Positions 28,358 to 39,700 are shown, numbered from the stretch's first letter. The stretch is 64,000 nucleotides of DNA from Treponema primitia ZAS-2 (GCF_000214375.1 NC_015578.1:3038001-3102000), one strand, 5' to 3'. Program-made: numbers and translations. The notes: generated from the sequence alone by a model not told the origin.

Positions 28358-31300
28358 CCCAGCCTCCGATCTATTTTGTTCAATAAAATGTCTATTTTGT
28401 CTATTGCTTCTGCAAATTCAGTCATTAATACTGCGTCAGAAACCGCCGTCAGCGCTTCCCGTGTTTTTCCGTCAAACGGCTCCGCCTCCAGTTCCGCAAG
28501 GATGCGGCGTATGGTTCCGATACTTTCCTGTTCCAGCGCCGTCCTTAGATCCGTAAATAGGGGGAGGTATTGGGTAAAGGTCTCGTTTGAATCAGTTTCA
28601 ACGGCGGTGTTGGTATTCAGCGTCGCTCCTATATGTTCCGCCAGATTTTGGAGATCCCGAAAAAAACCGGGAAGCCGCTCTGAGATAAGGGCCAGGTTCC
28701 CGGCCTTTCCCGACGCTTCAAGTTCCGCAGCGGCTTTTGACACCGCTTCTGCGCCGATGGTGGCAGCAGCGCTCTTGAGTGCGTGTACATTGGTAGTAAA
28801 CAGGGAAAGTTCCTGTTCGCTGGGAATACTACCCAGTAAGGGCAGCCGTTCCAATGCGTCCTTGCGGAATGTTGTCAATACCTTCAGGTAGGACGCTTCT
28901 GTACCGCCGGTCATAGCGATACCTTTAAAAAGATCCATCCCTATGGAAGTGAGGAGTGAATAATCAACGGTGAGTATAACAGGCAGATTTCCTGCGCCGC
29001 CCCGATCCGTTTTTTCAATATCGGTTTTCGTTGATTCATTTTTATATTTCTTATCACGGGGAATCCACTTCCCCATAATTTCATCCAGCTTTGTAAGTTC
29101 TATGGGTTTTGAGAGATAATCGTTAAATCCCTTGGATAAAAACATCTCCTTCATGCCGGAAACCGCATTGGCGGTCAGGGCTATGATTGGCATATTCTGT
29201 ACGTAGGGGAGCGGCAATGCGCGGATTGCCGCAGTCGCTTCCAGGCCGTCCATCCCCGGCATCATGTGATCCATAAAAACAATGTCATAGGCCTGCTTCC
29301 CCACGAATTTGATCGCTTCCTCACCGGAACCGCAGCAGTCAACCTTTGTCTGATAGGGCGTCAAAAGCCCTTCCGCCACGATAAGGTTGGTACTCACATC
29401 ATCTACCAACAGTATCCGCGCTTTGGGGGCAGTAAACCTGACACTCACTTTTTTATGTTGGACCCCACCGGAGCTGTCTATTTCGCCATTGAGCAGCCGG
29501 GCAATGGTGAGGGGATGCAGGGGCATAATAATAGTTTTTATGTCCGGTTTTGAAACCCCCTCATCCTGATCCGCCAATAGCACCAGAACAGGTTTTACGG
29601 GTATACCCGCATCCTGTATCAGGTTTTGTAATTCCCCGAATAAGGGTGACCTTGCCATCGCATATTGATAGACCTGATTTTCCATGGAGGCAGATAATTC
29701 CTCCCGGCTCTCCGCCAGGGTGCAGGGTACGCCCAGAGTTTCCACCGAATAGACAATAGATTCCGCATATTCTTTAATCGTTTCATAGACCAGTACATTC
29801 TTCGTTTTCGCTTCTCTCACTTCTGCGAAGGGCTCACTGTTTGCCGTTCTTTGGGGTAAAAACGCAGTAAACGCCGTTCCTTTACCGTATGTTGATTTGA
29901 CCGTAATATCCCCGCCCATGAGGCGGCAGAGGTTCCGGGCTATGGCAAGCCCCAGGCCGGTTCCCTCAATACCCTGATTCGCCTTTTGATCGAACCGGAT
30001 AAAATCGCCGAAAAGCTTACCCATATCCTCTTCTTTTATGCCAATCCCTGTATCGGCAATTTCAAAGCTAAGGAGCATGGTATCTTCATTCGCCGTTTGT
30101 ATCAGGTTTCCATCGGCGGTATTACTGGTAGTATTACTATTTGTAATAATCAGGGTAATATAGCCTTCATGGGTATACTTAACCGCATTGCTCAGCAGGT
30201 TCAGCAGTACCTGGCGTATTCTGGATTCATCGCCGATAAAAGAAGCGGGTAGGAGGCCGTTAATTTTTGTCAGTAAAACTACAGGTTTTTCCATAAGCCG
30301 GGTCCGGATAATACTGATACAGTCGTTTATCAAGGAGGCGAACATATATTCGGCGTTGATGATGTCAATCTTGCCGGATTCGATTTTTGAAAAATCAAGA
30401 ATATCATTGATGATAGAAAGGAGGTTTTCTCCCGCCTGCCTGATGCCGCCTAAATATTCGGTTGTCCTTGGAGAATTGTCTTCCCGTAAAGCAAGTTCGC
30501 TGATACCGATGATGGCGTTCATGGGGGTACGGATCTCATGGCTCATCCGGGCCAGAAAAGAAGATTTACTTTTATTTTCTTCATCGGATTGTATTTTTGC
30601 CCGGGTGATCCGTAAAAGAATAAAGCTTAACGAAAAAGCCAGGATGATCCCCAGCGCCGAAAGGACCGCTATGGTGTAATAAAGATCACGGTAGAACCGG
30701 ACGAAGGGGGTAATGAGCCCCACATGCCAACCGTTGAATATTTTCCGGAAAAAAATAATTACCTCGGAGCCGTCGGTATCCCTGATCCGTCGGGCGCTTA
30801 TGTTCTCCTCCCTTCTGAGCATCCGGGAAATTTCCTGATAATCGGCGCCCAATTCCTGCAGCTGAATTCCATGGTACTCGTCTTCGGATCCCCGCAGCAG
30901 GGGGCTTTGGGTATGGGGCTTTGTTATCAAAATCATATTCTGGCTGACTATCATGCCGTAGCCTCCGGGGGCCAGATGCATAGAATTTATATAGTCCTGA
31001 ATCCAGGATATATCCACATCCACCGAAAGAATCCCATGCATATTTCCATTAGGGCCGTCAATATTTCTTACTACCGAAATAATGGTATTCCCGTTGGCCC
31101 AGTCCTCGTAGGGGGCGGTGTAAGATGTCTTTGTTCCGCTCCGTACCGCCGTCTGATACCAGGGCCGCCGCTGGGGTATATAGGTCTCATCAGGATTGAC
31201 GCCCATACTGTCAATCAATTCTCCCCGGATATACCCGTAGATCCCATAAATTTTTAAGAGTCCCCCTTCGCGCTGACGCATCCAGGCGGTAGTTTCTTGC

Positions 31301-31575
31301 AGGTAGGCGAGGATTTCTTCCTGGGACGAGCCTTGTTCAATCATGTTTACAATTATGTACTGCGAATTGAGGAGTATGGATTCAACTTCGCTCAAGGCTG
31401 CATTTATATTCGCCTCCGCAGTAAACAGTACCGTTTCCGCATCTTCCCGCAGGCGCTTGCGCAGAATATTACTGACAAAAAGACCGCCCACCAGTATCAT
31501 CAATATAAAAGTGATAAAAACAAAAACAAACAGTGGATAACTTTTTCTGATAACTCTTCCCGTTTTGCTTTTCAT
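28354..31575 (-). CDS. dCache hybrid histidine kinase with amino-acid-binding signature
   Basis: 1073 residues. TM1 about 14-36, periplasmic double Cache domain about 40-295, TM2 about 300-322. In the distal Cache module Tyr132, Arg137, Trp139, Tyr140 (segment TYIPQRRPWY) and Asp186 (GILSVDVDIS) match the spacing of the dCache_1 amino-acid-binding motif. HisKA His346, HATPase, a degenerate receiver-like domain (starting NVLVYETIKEYAESI), REC with Asp769 and Hpt with His931 follow. The gene overlaps its upstream BMP lipoprotein gene by 4 nt, so a ligand-binding partnership is possible. Confidence 0.9.
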   Translation of the reverse strand: MKSKTGRVIRKSYPLFVFVFITFILMILVGGLFVSNILRKRLREDAETVLFTAEANINAALSEVESILLNSQYIIVNMIEQGSSQEEILAYLQETTAWMRQREGGLLKIYGIYGYIRGELIDSMGVNPDETYIPQRRPWYQTAVRSGTKTSYTAPYEDWANGNTIISVVRNIDGPNGNMHGILSVDVDISWIQDYINSMHLAPGGYGMIVSQNMILITKPHTQSPLLRGSEDEYHGIQLQELGADYQEISRMLRREENISARRIRDTDGSEVIIFFRKIFNGWHVGLITPFVRFYRDLYYTIAVLSALGIILAFSLSFILLRITRAKIQSDEENKSKSSFLARMSHEIRTPMNAIIGISELALREDNSPRTTEYLGGIRQAGENLLSIINDILDFSKIESGKIDIINAEYMFASLINDCISIIRTRLMEKPVVLLTKINGLLPASFIGDESRIRQVLLNLLSNAVKYTHEGYITLIITNSNTTSNTADGNLIQTANEDTMLLSFEIADTGIGIKEEDMGKLFGDFIRFDQKANQGIEGTGLGLAIARNLCRLMGGDITVKSTYGKGTAFTAFLPQRTANSEPFAEVREAKTKNVLVYETIKEYAESIVYSVETLGVPCTLAESREELSASMENQVYQYAMARSPLFGELQNLIQDAGIPVKPVLVLLADQDEGVSKPDIKTIIMPLHPLTIARLLNGEIDSSGGVQHKKVSVRFTAPKARILLVDDVSTNLIVAEGLLTPYQTKVDCCGSGEEAIKFVGKQAYDIVFMDHMMPGMDGLEATAAIRALPLPYVQNMPIIALTANAVSGMKEMFLSKGFNDYLSKPIELTKLDEIMGKWIPRDKKYKNESTKTDIEKTDRGGAGNLPVILTVDYSLLTSIGMDLFKGIAMTGGTEASYLKVLTTFRKDALERLPLLGSIPSEQELSLFTTNVHALKSAAATIGAEAVSKAAAELEASGKAGNLALISERLPGFFRDLQNLAEHIGATLNTNTAVETDSNETFTQYLPLFTDLRTALEQESIGTIRRILAELEAEPFDGKTREALTAVSDAVLMTEFAEAIDKIDILLNKIDRRLG

Positions 31576-32711
31576 TTCTGTATTTCTTCCACCGTACGGT
31601 AATACCAGTTAATACCGCTGATTATCTCGCTGTCGTCCAGGGTTTTCCCTTCTTTGCCGATGATCCCGCCCTCATTGGTTTTGATATCCCCGTCAAAGAC
31701 ATTGAAGCCCTCATATACCATGCGCCGCCGCTCCTTCTCAATTGCTTCGGCCGTACCGCTCTCTGCGAATTCCGCGAGGGGTGTTATATCAACCATACCA
31801 TCAGCTATGCCGCCGAAATAAGGTTCGGAAGTAAAACTGCCGTCTATCACGCTCCTAACGAGGTAGGTATAGTACACCCCCCAATTCAGAATGACCGAGC
31901 AAAGGACTGCGTCGGGCGCATCTTTACTCATATCGCTGTTAAACCCTATGCCCCATACACCGGCTTTTTCGGCGGTGATCTGCGGGCTGGGGGTATTGCA
32001 GTGTTCGGCAATAACATCACAGCCTGCGGCGATAAGGGCTCGGGCGGCTTCGGCTTCACCCAGGGGATCAAACCAACTGTAGCTTACCTTTACATAGATG
32101 CGCGCAGCCGGGTTTACCTTTTCCACCCCCAGGGCAAAGGCGTTAATGCCCGAACTTACCTCGCTGTTTTCCTTACCCATGGCCGCTACATACCCTATCT
32201 TGTTTGTTTTTGTTTTCATCCCCGCAACAATGCCGGAAAGATACCGGGCCTGATAGAGCCGCCCCGAATAATTGGTAAAGTTTGTACGGTTGAATTTATA
32301 GCCCGTAGCATGGGCAAAAATAACCCCGGGGAATTCTGCCGCAAGTTTTTCGCAGGAATCCATGTAGCCCCAGCTCGCGGCTATGATTATATTGGCCCCT
32401 TCGGCAATACAGTCCCGCATGGCATTCTCTACCGCACGGCTGTCGTCTTCAAACACGTTGGTCTTCCGCAGTATCTGTGTATCCCTAAGGCCCAGTTCCT
32501 GCTGCATGAGGATTGTTCCCACATAATGGGCGTAGTCGTACCCGGATGTTTCAGTGATTTCATTTGGATGGATAATCCCCACCTTGATTTTTTCTTTTGG
32601 AATGCCTTCGCCGGGTTTCCACAAATACTGCTTATCATGGCAGCCCGGCAGTAATAAAAGGAGTACCATCAAAGGGGGAAAATAAATGATTTTTGCCATT
32701 TTGTTACCCAT
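31572..32711 (-). CDS. BMP family substrate-binding lipoprotein (second copy)
   Basis: 379 residues with a lipoprotein signal ending LLLLLPGC (Cys24), so it should be anchored at a membrane. The mature part is a BMP/PnrA-like (TmpC family) periplasmic ligand-binding fold: KVGIIHP, ASWGYMDSCEKLA, GYVAAMGKENSEVSSG and EHCNTPSP are conserved with its neighbour. BMP proteins often bind nucleosides for an ABC importer or serve as sensor ligand subunits. The start follows AGGAG. It lies 11 nt after its paralogue and overlaps the dCache kinase by 4 nt. No ABC permease or ATPase is nearby. Confidence 0.87.
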   Translation of the reverse strand: MGNKMAKIIYFPPLMVLLLLLPGCHDKQYLWKPGEGIPKEKIKVGIIHPNEITETSGYDYAHYVGTILMQQELGLRDTQILRKTNVFEDDSRAVENAMRDCIAEGANIIIAASWGYMDSCEKLAAEFPGVIFAHATGYKFNRTNFTNYSGRLYQARYLSGIVAGMKTKTNKIGYVAAMGKENSEVSSGINAFALGVEKVNPAARIYVKVSYSWFDPLGEAEAARALIAAGCDVIAEHCNTPSPQITAEKAGVWGIGFNSDMSKDAPDAVLCSVILNWGVYYTYLVRSVIDGSFTSEPYFGGIADGMVDITPLAEFAESGTAEAIEKERRRMVYEGFNVFDGDIKTNEGGIIGKEGKTLDDSEIISGINWYYRTVEEIQK

Positions 32712-32722
32712 TATTAAAACTC

Positions 32723-33868
32723 CTAATTTTCCTCTACATTGCGGTAATACCAGCTCATGTTCCCGGTAATTTCACTGTCCGCAAGGGTGAACCCTGCCTC
32801 ACCTATGGTTCTGCCGTCGTTGGCTTCAAGGATTCCGTCAAAAACATTAAAACTTTTGTTTATCATGCGGTTTCTGGCTTTCTCAATTGCCTCCGTAGTA
32901 CCAGGCGCAGCGATGAGCATATTAGGCGGGGTAATATCAACAAGCCCTTCGCCAATGCCGCCAAAGTATGGTTCGGTAGTAAAGCTGCCGTCTATGACGC
33001 TTTGTACCAGGAAGGTATAATAAGCGCCCCAATTCCAGAGCACCGAGCTGATAACCGCAAGGGGCGCTTCTTTTGACATATCGCTGTTGTACCCCAGTCC
33101 CCAGACGCCGGCACTTTCCGCTTCAATCATGGGGAGAGGCGTATCGCAGTGCTGGGCGATTACGTCACAGCCAGCGGCAATGAGGCGGCGGGCTGCGTTG
33201 GCCTCTTCCATGGGATCGAACCAGCTATAGGTTATCTGTACTTGGATTTTTGCTTTGCTGTTTACGCTCTCAACCCCCAGGGCAAAGGCGTTAAGCCCTC
33301 CGGTTACTTCGCTGCTATCCTTGCCCATGGCAGCCACATAGCCTACCTTACCCGTTTTTGTTTTAAGCCCTGCGGCGATACCCGAAAGGTAACGGGCCTG
33401 ATAGATACGGCCGAAGTAATTGGTAAAATTAGTACTATTGTATTTATAACCCGAGGCATGGGCAAATACCACATGGGGAAATTCCAGGGCAAGTTTTTCA
33501 CAGGAATCCATATAGCCCCAGCTGGTGGCAATGATGATATTCGCCTCCTTGGCGATACAATCCCTCATGGCGCTTTCTATTCCCTCGGCATCGGTGTCCT
33601 GCACATGAATTTTGGTGATTATCTGCTCATCCTTTAAACCAAGGCGTTCCTGCATTTCCCGTATGCCCATTTCATGGGCGTATGAATACCCGGAAGTTTC
33701 CGTCAGGGGATCCGTCACGTAGATCATCCCGACTTTTATCTTTTCTTTAGCCAAGACTTTGCCAAGCCGCCAAACGGCGGCATTATTCCTGTTTCCGCAG
33801 CCTCCAAACAAAAACAAGCTTCCCAGGATGATGATTGACAATACTATCTTTGCCCATTTTTCTTTCAT
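32723..33868 (-). CDS. BMP family substrate-binding lipoprotein (first copy)
   Basis: 381 residues with lipobox LFGGC (Cys24). The BMP-family mature domain shows KVGMIYV, TSWGYMDSCEKLALEFP, GYVAAMGKDSSEVTGG and QHCDTPLP. It is clearly a tandem duplicate of the protein at 31572-32711, with the same spacing of the conserved aromatic and Asp residues. The start follows AAGGAG, and its ATGA overlaps the stop of the kinase at 33865. The pair sits between two double-Cache kinases. Confidence 0.87.
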   Translation of the reverse strand: MKEKWAKIVLSIIILGSLFLFGGCGNRNNAAVWRLGKVLAKEKIKVGMIYVTDPLTETSGYSYAHEMGIREMQERLGLKDEQIITKIHVQDTDAEGIESAMRDCIAKEANIIIATSWGYMDSCEKLALEFPHVVFAHASGYKYNSTNFTNYFGRIYQARYLSGIAAGLKTKTGKVGYVAAMGKDSSEVTGGLNAFALGVESVNSKAKIQVQITYSWFDPMEEANAARRLIAAGCDVIAQHCDTPLPMIEAESAGVWGLGYNSDMSKEAPLAVISSVLWNWGAYYTFLVQSVIDGSFTTEPYFGGIGEGLVDITPPNMLIAAPGTTEAIEKARNRMINKSFNVFDGILEANDGRTIGEAGFTLADSEITGNMSWYYRNVEEN

Positions 33869-36768
33869 GTATTACTTCTCCTTGAATTAGTTTTATCTGT
33901 TAAGGTTTCAATTTCCCTTATAGCCTCTTCAAATTCTGTCATCAAAACTGCATTGGAAATACTGCTAATAGTCTCTTTTGTTTTTGCCTCCAAAGGCTTT
34001 TTCTCAAGCTCTGCAAGGATGCGGTGGATGAGTCCGATATCTTCTTGTTTCAGGGCTTCAGCAAGTTCTGTAAACAGAACGGAATACTGTGCAGAAATTT
34101 CTCCGGCCCCTTCGCTGTTAATTTCCACAGTTTCTACCCTGTTCAGCCCCGCCCCTATCTGCTCCGCCAATTCTTTCAAATCATGATGAAAATGAGGAAG
34201 CCGCTCTGCGATAAGAGCGAGGTCTCCGGCCTTCCCCGCCGCTTCCAATTCCGCTGCCTCTTGTGAAACAGAAGCAGCGCCTATGGTTCCGGCAGCGCTT
34301 TTGATGGCGTGGACGTTGGTGGTAAAAAGGGAAAGTTCCTGTTCGCTGGGGTCATGCTCAAACAAGGATAGCCTGTCCAGGGCGTCTTTGCGGAAGGCGG
34401 CAAGCACTTTGCGGTATCCTGCCTCGGTCCCGCCGGTCATGGATAGACCCCTGGCCGTATCTATTCTATCAACTTTTATATCCGTGGTTTCCCTCTTCCT
34501 TTCCGAAGATGTTTGCTTTTCAACATTGATCCGTTTTTCAGGAGGTATCCATTTGTCCATCAGTCCATCAAGTTTGGAAATTTCAATGGGTTTGAAAAGA
34601 TAATCGTTAAAGCCCTTTGATAAAAACATTTCTTTCATCCCCGTTACCGCGTTTGCGGTCAGGGCTATTATGGGAAGAGTTTGGAAATAAGAATTTCCCC
34701 GGCTGTCCCCCAGGGCTCTAATGGCCTCAACAGCTTCTATGCCGTCCATTTCGGGCATCATATGGTCCATGAATACCAGATCGTAGCGGTTTTGCTTTAT
34801 CAGCCCTATTGCTTCCCTTCCGCTTATGGCGGTGGTGATATCCATCTGATATAAACTCAGGAGACCCTTGGCCACATTCAGGTTGGTAGCAATATCGTCA
34901 ACAATAAGGAGCCGGACTCCGGGAGCGGTAAACCGCATACCGATTTTTTCGCCTTCGTTATGTTTGAAAGTATAATCGTCCAACTCACCCAACGGGGTAC
35001 AGTCTATTACAATTTGGGGAAAAGATGCGGTAAAAACGCTGCCCTCGCCATAGACACTGGAAACGGATACATCGCCGCCCAGGGCCTGGCATAATTTTTT
35101 AGTAATCGCAAGCCCAAGTCCCGTACCTTCCACATTTTTATTGACATGGCTGTCAAACTGGGTAAATTCTCCAAAGAGCCGCCCCATGTCTTCTTCTTTG
35201 ATGCCGATGCCTGTATCTGCTACCTGAAATACCAGAATGATCTTGTCCTTGTCCTTTTCTTTTTCTTCTTCACCCCATACAGAAAAGGTGACGCTGCCTT
35301 TTTTTGTGTATTTCGCGGCATTGGAAAGCAAATTTAAGAGCACCTGCCTGATGTGAGCTTCATCGCCTCTCAGGCGGTTCGGCAGGGAATCGCTGATGTT
35401 AATGTTCAGGAGGATTGCTTTTTCGTCCAGGTACATACGGATGATATTGATTACATCATGGAGCAGGGAAGCCAGTCGATATTCTTCAGAAAGGATTTCC
35501 ATATTGCCCGACTCGATTTTAGAGAAATCCAATATATCGTTGATGATAGACAACAGGTTCGTTCCGGCCTGCTTCACGTTCAGGGCATTATCGCTCACCG
35601 TGACGGATATGTCTTCACGCAGTATCAGTTCTGACATACCGATGATCGCATTCATGGGGGTACGTATTTCATGGCTCATCTTTGCAAGAAAATTACTCTT
35701 TGCCTCTGAAGCCGCCGCCGCCTTTTTGTTTGCTTCCAGTAATTGACGGTTTTGTTTTTCTATGGCACTGTTCGAACCCGCAACAAAAATATTAAACACA
35801 ATAAAAATGGCCAGTATCAAAAGCAGCATCCCAAAGAACACAATATTCATCACCGCATCAACCGCAATAAAGTTCGGAGGCAGTTTGCTGGCCGCTGTTA
35901 AATACCAGTCCAATTGGGGAATATAACCCACAACATACATACTGCCATCGTAGATAAAAGACCGGATTTCCGAATCAGACTGTTCATGGGCGATTCTGAT
36001 GATTTCCGCCCCCGCATCACCCAGGTGATCCGTGAGAAGGACCTTATTGGCTATCAGGTCATAATCGGCTGCGGTGGTGATTTCGTTTAAGTTGTTGAAC
36101 AGGTATAGGGCGATGTTCTTGTCAAAATCCAGGTGCAGCGAATTCGAGAATCCGGTAAGATTAACGCCGGTACCAAGCATGCCGATAGGTTTTTTTCCGC
36201 CGTCTTCTTCATTTGTAAACACCGGTACATTGACCCATAGATTGATTTGCTGCAAATCAGGGTTATAGTTGATGTTAAAATTGTACTCCAGGGTATGGTA
36301 AAGGGTCATATTGTACCAATAGGATTCCGGATCCAAAGGATTCACCACATAGGGGGGAGATTCGATAGAATAAAATATTTTATCCACGTCATTGACCCAG
36401 AAAACGATTTTATCTTTGAAATGCTGACGAAAACTGGTAAATTCTTTATCGGCGGCAGACTCAAGATCGGCATCGGAGGGATTTTGAAAATATTGCTGAA
36501 CGATCGGTGTGTCCGCCATTTTTAACACCAAGGCGAGTTCGCCGTTTATGACGGTGGCCAAACGCAGCCGCATGGTTTCAGAAGCTATGATAAGCTGCTG
36601 TTCTATGGCCGAACGGTTTATCTGCCGTGCAGAAATGGTATAGGTCATTATGGATACAATAAAAATAATTAAAAACAGGACACATGAAAATAACAGGAAG
36701 GATCGCTTCCCGGAAATTCCGGATTTTCTAAATAAAAACGCAAAGGGCTGAGGGCTTTTTATTTTCAT
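33865..36768 (-). CDS. membrane hybrid histidine kinase with dCache-like periplasmic sensor
   Basis: 967 residues. TM1 about 23-45, a periplasmic domain of about 255 residues (48-303), TM2 about 306-330. The sensor has SYWYNMTLYHTLEYN and GMLGTGVNLTGF, resembling a double Cache domain but without the Tyr-Arg-Trp-Tyr amino-acid motif. A coiled coil leads to HisKA His366. HATPase follows and passes directly to REC (Asp668) without the degenerate receiver, as in the PAS kinase at 13827. Hpt His820 is in VHAIKSAAGTIG. It overlaps the upstream kinase and the downstream BMP gene by 4 nt each. Confidence 0.9.
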   Translation of the reverse strand: MKIKSPQPFAFLFRKSGISGKRSFLLFSCVLFLIIFIVSIMTYTISARQINRSAIEQQLIIASETMRLRLATVINGELALVLKMADTPIVQQYFQNPSDADLESAADKEFTSFRQHFKDKIVFWVNDVDKIFYSIESPPYVVNPLDPESYWYNMTLYHTLEYNFNINYNPDLQQINLWVNVPVFTNEEDGGKKPIGMLGTGVNLTGFSNSLHLDFDKNIALYLFNNLNEITTAADYDLIANKVLLTDHLGDAGAEIIRIAHEQSDSEIRSFIYDGSMYVVGYIPQLDWYLTAASKLPPNFIAVDAVMNIVFFGMLLLILAIFIVFNIFVAGSNSAIEKQNRQLLEANKKAAAASEAKSNFLAKMSHEIRTPMNAIIGMSELILREDISVTVSDNALNVKQAGTNLLSIINDILDFSKIESGNMEILSEEYRLASLLHDVINIIRMYLDEKAILLNINISDSLPNRLRGDEAHIRQVLLNLLSNAAKYTKKGSVTFSVWGEEEKEKDKDKIILVFQVADTGIGIKEEDMGRLFGEFTQFDSHVNKNVEGTGLGLAITKKLCQALGGDVSVSSVYGEGSVFTASFPQIVIDCTPLGELDDYTFKHNEGEKIGMRFTAPGVRLLIVDDIATNLNVAKGLLSLYQMDITTAISGREAIGLIKQNRYDLVFMDHMMPEMDGIEAVEAIRALGDSRGNSYFQTLPIIALTANAVTGMKEMFLSKGFNDYLFKPIEISKLDGLMDKWIPPEKRINVEKQTSSERKRETTDIKVDRIDTARGLSMTGGTEAGYRKVLAAFRKDALDRLSLFEHDPSEQELSLFTTNVHAIKSAAGTIGAASVSQEAAELEAAGKAGDLALIAERLPHFHHDLKELAEQIGAGLNRVETVEINSEGAGEISAQYSVLFTELAEALKQEDIGLIHRILAELEKKPLEAKTKETISSISNAVLMTEFEEAIREIETLTDKTNSRRSNT

Positions 36769-39700
36769 TTCGGCTCCACTTTAGAAAGCAACAAAATTTC
36801 CGTCATTTTTTTAATTGCTTCGTCAAAATCACTCATGAGGACTGCGTCGGAAACATCGTTCAGTGTTTTTCGAGTTTTTCCGCCAAAGGGCTTTCCTTCA
36901 AGTTCCGCAAGAATACGGTGGATGGTCCCAATATCTTCCTGTTTCAGGGCTTCCGCAAATTCCGTAAATAGAGCGAAATGCTCTTCGGAAATTTCTCCGG
37001 TCCCTTCGTTGTTAAGTTCAACGGCTTCCACCCTATTCAGCGCCGTTTCTATATGTTCCGCCAACTTCTGGAGGTCACGGTAAAACTGGGGAAGCTTCTC
37101 TGTAATAAGAGAGAAGTCCCCGGCCTTTCCCGCCGCTTCCAATTCCGCTGCCACTTTTGATACAGCCGCGGCTCCTATGGTTCCGGCGGCGCTTTTGAGG
37201 GCGTGAGTATTGGTGGTAAAAAGGGAAAGTTCCTGTTCATCGGAAACACGCTCCAGCAGGGGCAACCGTTCCAGAGCGTCTTTGCGGAAGGTGGCAAGCA
37301 CTTTGCGGTAAGACGCTTCGCCTCCGGTCATGGCAACTCCTTTGCCGGTGTCTACGCCTATTTCGGTGAGGGCTGAATAGTCGGCGGCGGTTTCTTTTTC
37401 GCTTTGATTTGTATTGGGGGAAGTTTTATTTTCGGCATCAGCAGTTTTATTATTTCGTTTCTTTTCCTGGGGAATCCACTTTGCCATGATCTCGTCCAGC
37501 TTTAAAATTTCTATGGGCTTGGCGAGGTAATCGTTGAATCCTTTTGATAAAAACATTTCCTTCATCCCCACAACCGCATTGGCGGTCAGGGCGATAATGG
37601 GAATATGCTTCGCATATTCCTTAGGAGTTTGATCCTTCGGCTCAAACTCCACTGCCCGTTCTTGCTTGGCTTCCCAGGCGCGTATGGCGGCCGTCGCCTC
37701 AATGCCGTCCATGCCGGGCATCATATGATCCATAAAGACGATGTCGTAGGAGTGTTCCTTAACCAGGGCTATGGCCTGTTCTCCCCCGGCACAGGTATGA
37801 ATCCCCGTCTGATATAGGGCAAGGAGCCCCTCGGCGACCTTGAGGTTCGTTTCGATATCATCCACGATAAGGACCAAGGCTTCAGGGGCAATAAACCGGA
37901 CTTCCGCGGTTTCCCGGTAATCGGACTGTTTGATGCCGTTGAGTACATTGGCAATGGGGACTGACCATGCAGGCATGATGATGATGGGAATATCCTGAAA
38001 AGAGCTTATTTCTCCTAAATTCGCCAGCAGTGTTAGTACGGTCTTGAGGTCTCCCTCCTGTATTACTTTTCTTGCATTTTCCACCACGCTCTCGGAGACA
38101 AAAGCAAAGGGGAACTCTCTGGTTTTGAGTTTTTCCAGGAAATCATCGGCAGTGATGGTAACCGTTACGGGGAGGCCCAGGTTCTCTAGGGTAAGGAAGA
38201 GGGATTCCGCGTAGAGGGCGCGGTCATCATAAAAAAGAATTCTCTTTTCTTCCGGGTTTTCAAGTTCTGCAAGCTTTGTATCATCTGTGTACCCCTGGGG
38301 AATCCGGGCGGTAAAGACCGATCCCTTTCCGTATTCACTTTGTGCTGTTATATCTCCGCCCAGAGCAAGGCAGAGGTTCCGGGTAATTGCAAGCCCAAGT
38401 CCGGTGCCTTCAATGTTTTTATTTTTTTCCGCGTCAAACCTGACAAAGTTACCGAAAAGTCCCGGAAGGTCCTCCTTCTTTATGCCGATGCCGCTGTCGG
38501 CTATTTCTATGGTGAGTACAAGTTCCCCTGCTATGGACTTTTCCATCCCTATGGTCAGCATGATATGCCCTTCCCGGGTATACTTGGCGGCATTGGACAG
38601 GAGATTGAGCAGGATCTGCCTGATCCGCGCTTCGTCACCGATAAGTTCTTTTGGTATATTGGCGTCCACATTTGCAGTAAACAGGATAGGTTTTTCGTTA
38701 ATTCTGATCCGAATCACATTGAGTACATCGTTAATAAGGGAGGCAAGGAGGTAAGGGGCAGAGTTTATTTGCAAGTTCCCCGCTTCGATTTTAGAAAGGT
38801 CAAGTATATCGTTGATCAGGGAAAGCAGGTTAAGCCCCGCCTGTTTGATCCCCGTTACATATTCGCTCATCCTGGGAAGGGTTTCCGCCCGTAGGGCCAG
38901 TTCGCTCATGCCGATTACTGCGTTCATGGGAGTACGGATCTCGTGGCTCATCCGGGCCAGGAAGGAAGACTTGCTTTTGTTTTCGTCATCGGAACGGATC
39001 TTCGCTGCGCTTAAGCGCAGCAGCATATAACAGAGGACAAGCATCAAAACTATTCCTACCAGGAAGATGGCAAAAGATATGCGGTATATGTCATGATAAA
39101 AGTTAGCCGCCGGAACCACGAGGCCCAAGTACCAGCCGTTATATGCCTGTCGGAAAAAAACAATAACCCTGTTGCTGTTTTCATCCCATATCTGCAGGGC
39201 ATTTATTTCTTTTTTTTCCGCCAGGGTTTCCATCAGAACGGAAGTTTTTTTATTGGTTTGATTCTTTTTGATATTAGGATCCCCGGTATCTGAGAATAAA
39301 TCCCCCAAGGGCTTGTTGATATACGTTCCATCTGGGTGGACCATGATTTCCAGGTTTTCATTGAGCAGTATACCGTAACCTTCTTCACTTAGTTTGAGGG
39401 AGCGCACATAGCTTTCAAGCCGGGTAAGCTGCACATCCATGGCGAGAACCCCCAGGGACTTCCTGGAATCCTTTGATTCCGGGAAGTCCCCATCATCAAA
39501 CAGTTCCTGGGCAAAGCTTACCACAATTGAATTGGTCTGGGCATCCACATAGGGACTTGTCATAATGATCTGCCCCGGCGATTCCTTGGCGTCTATATAC
39601 CAGGGCCGTTCCTGAGGCACATAATCTTCCGGAGGTTCCCATCTTGTGCCGTCCAGAAAATCCCCCCGGATGAAACCGTACATTCCGTTAAATCCCGAAA

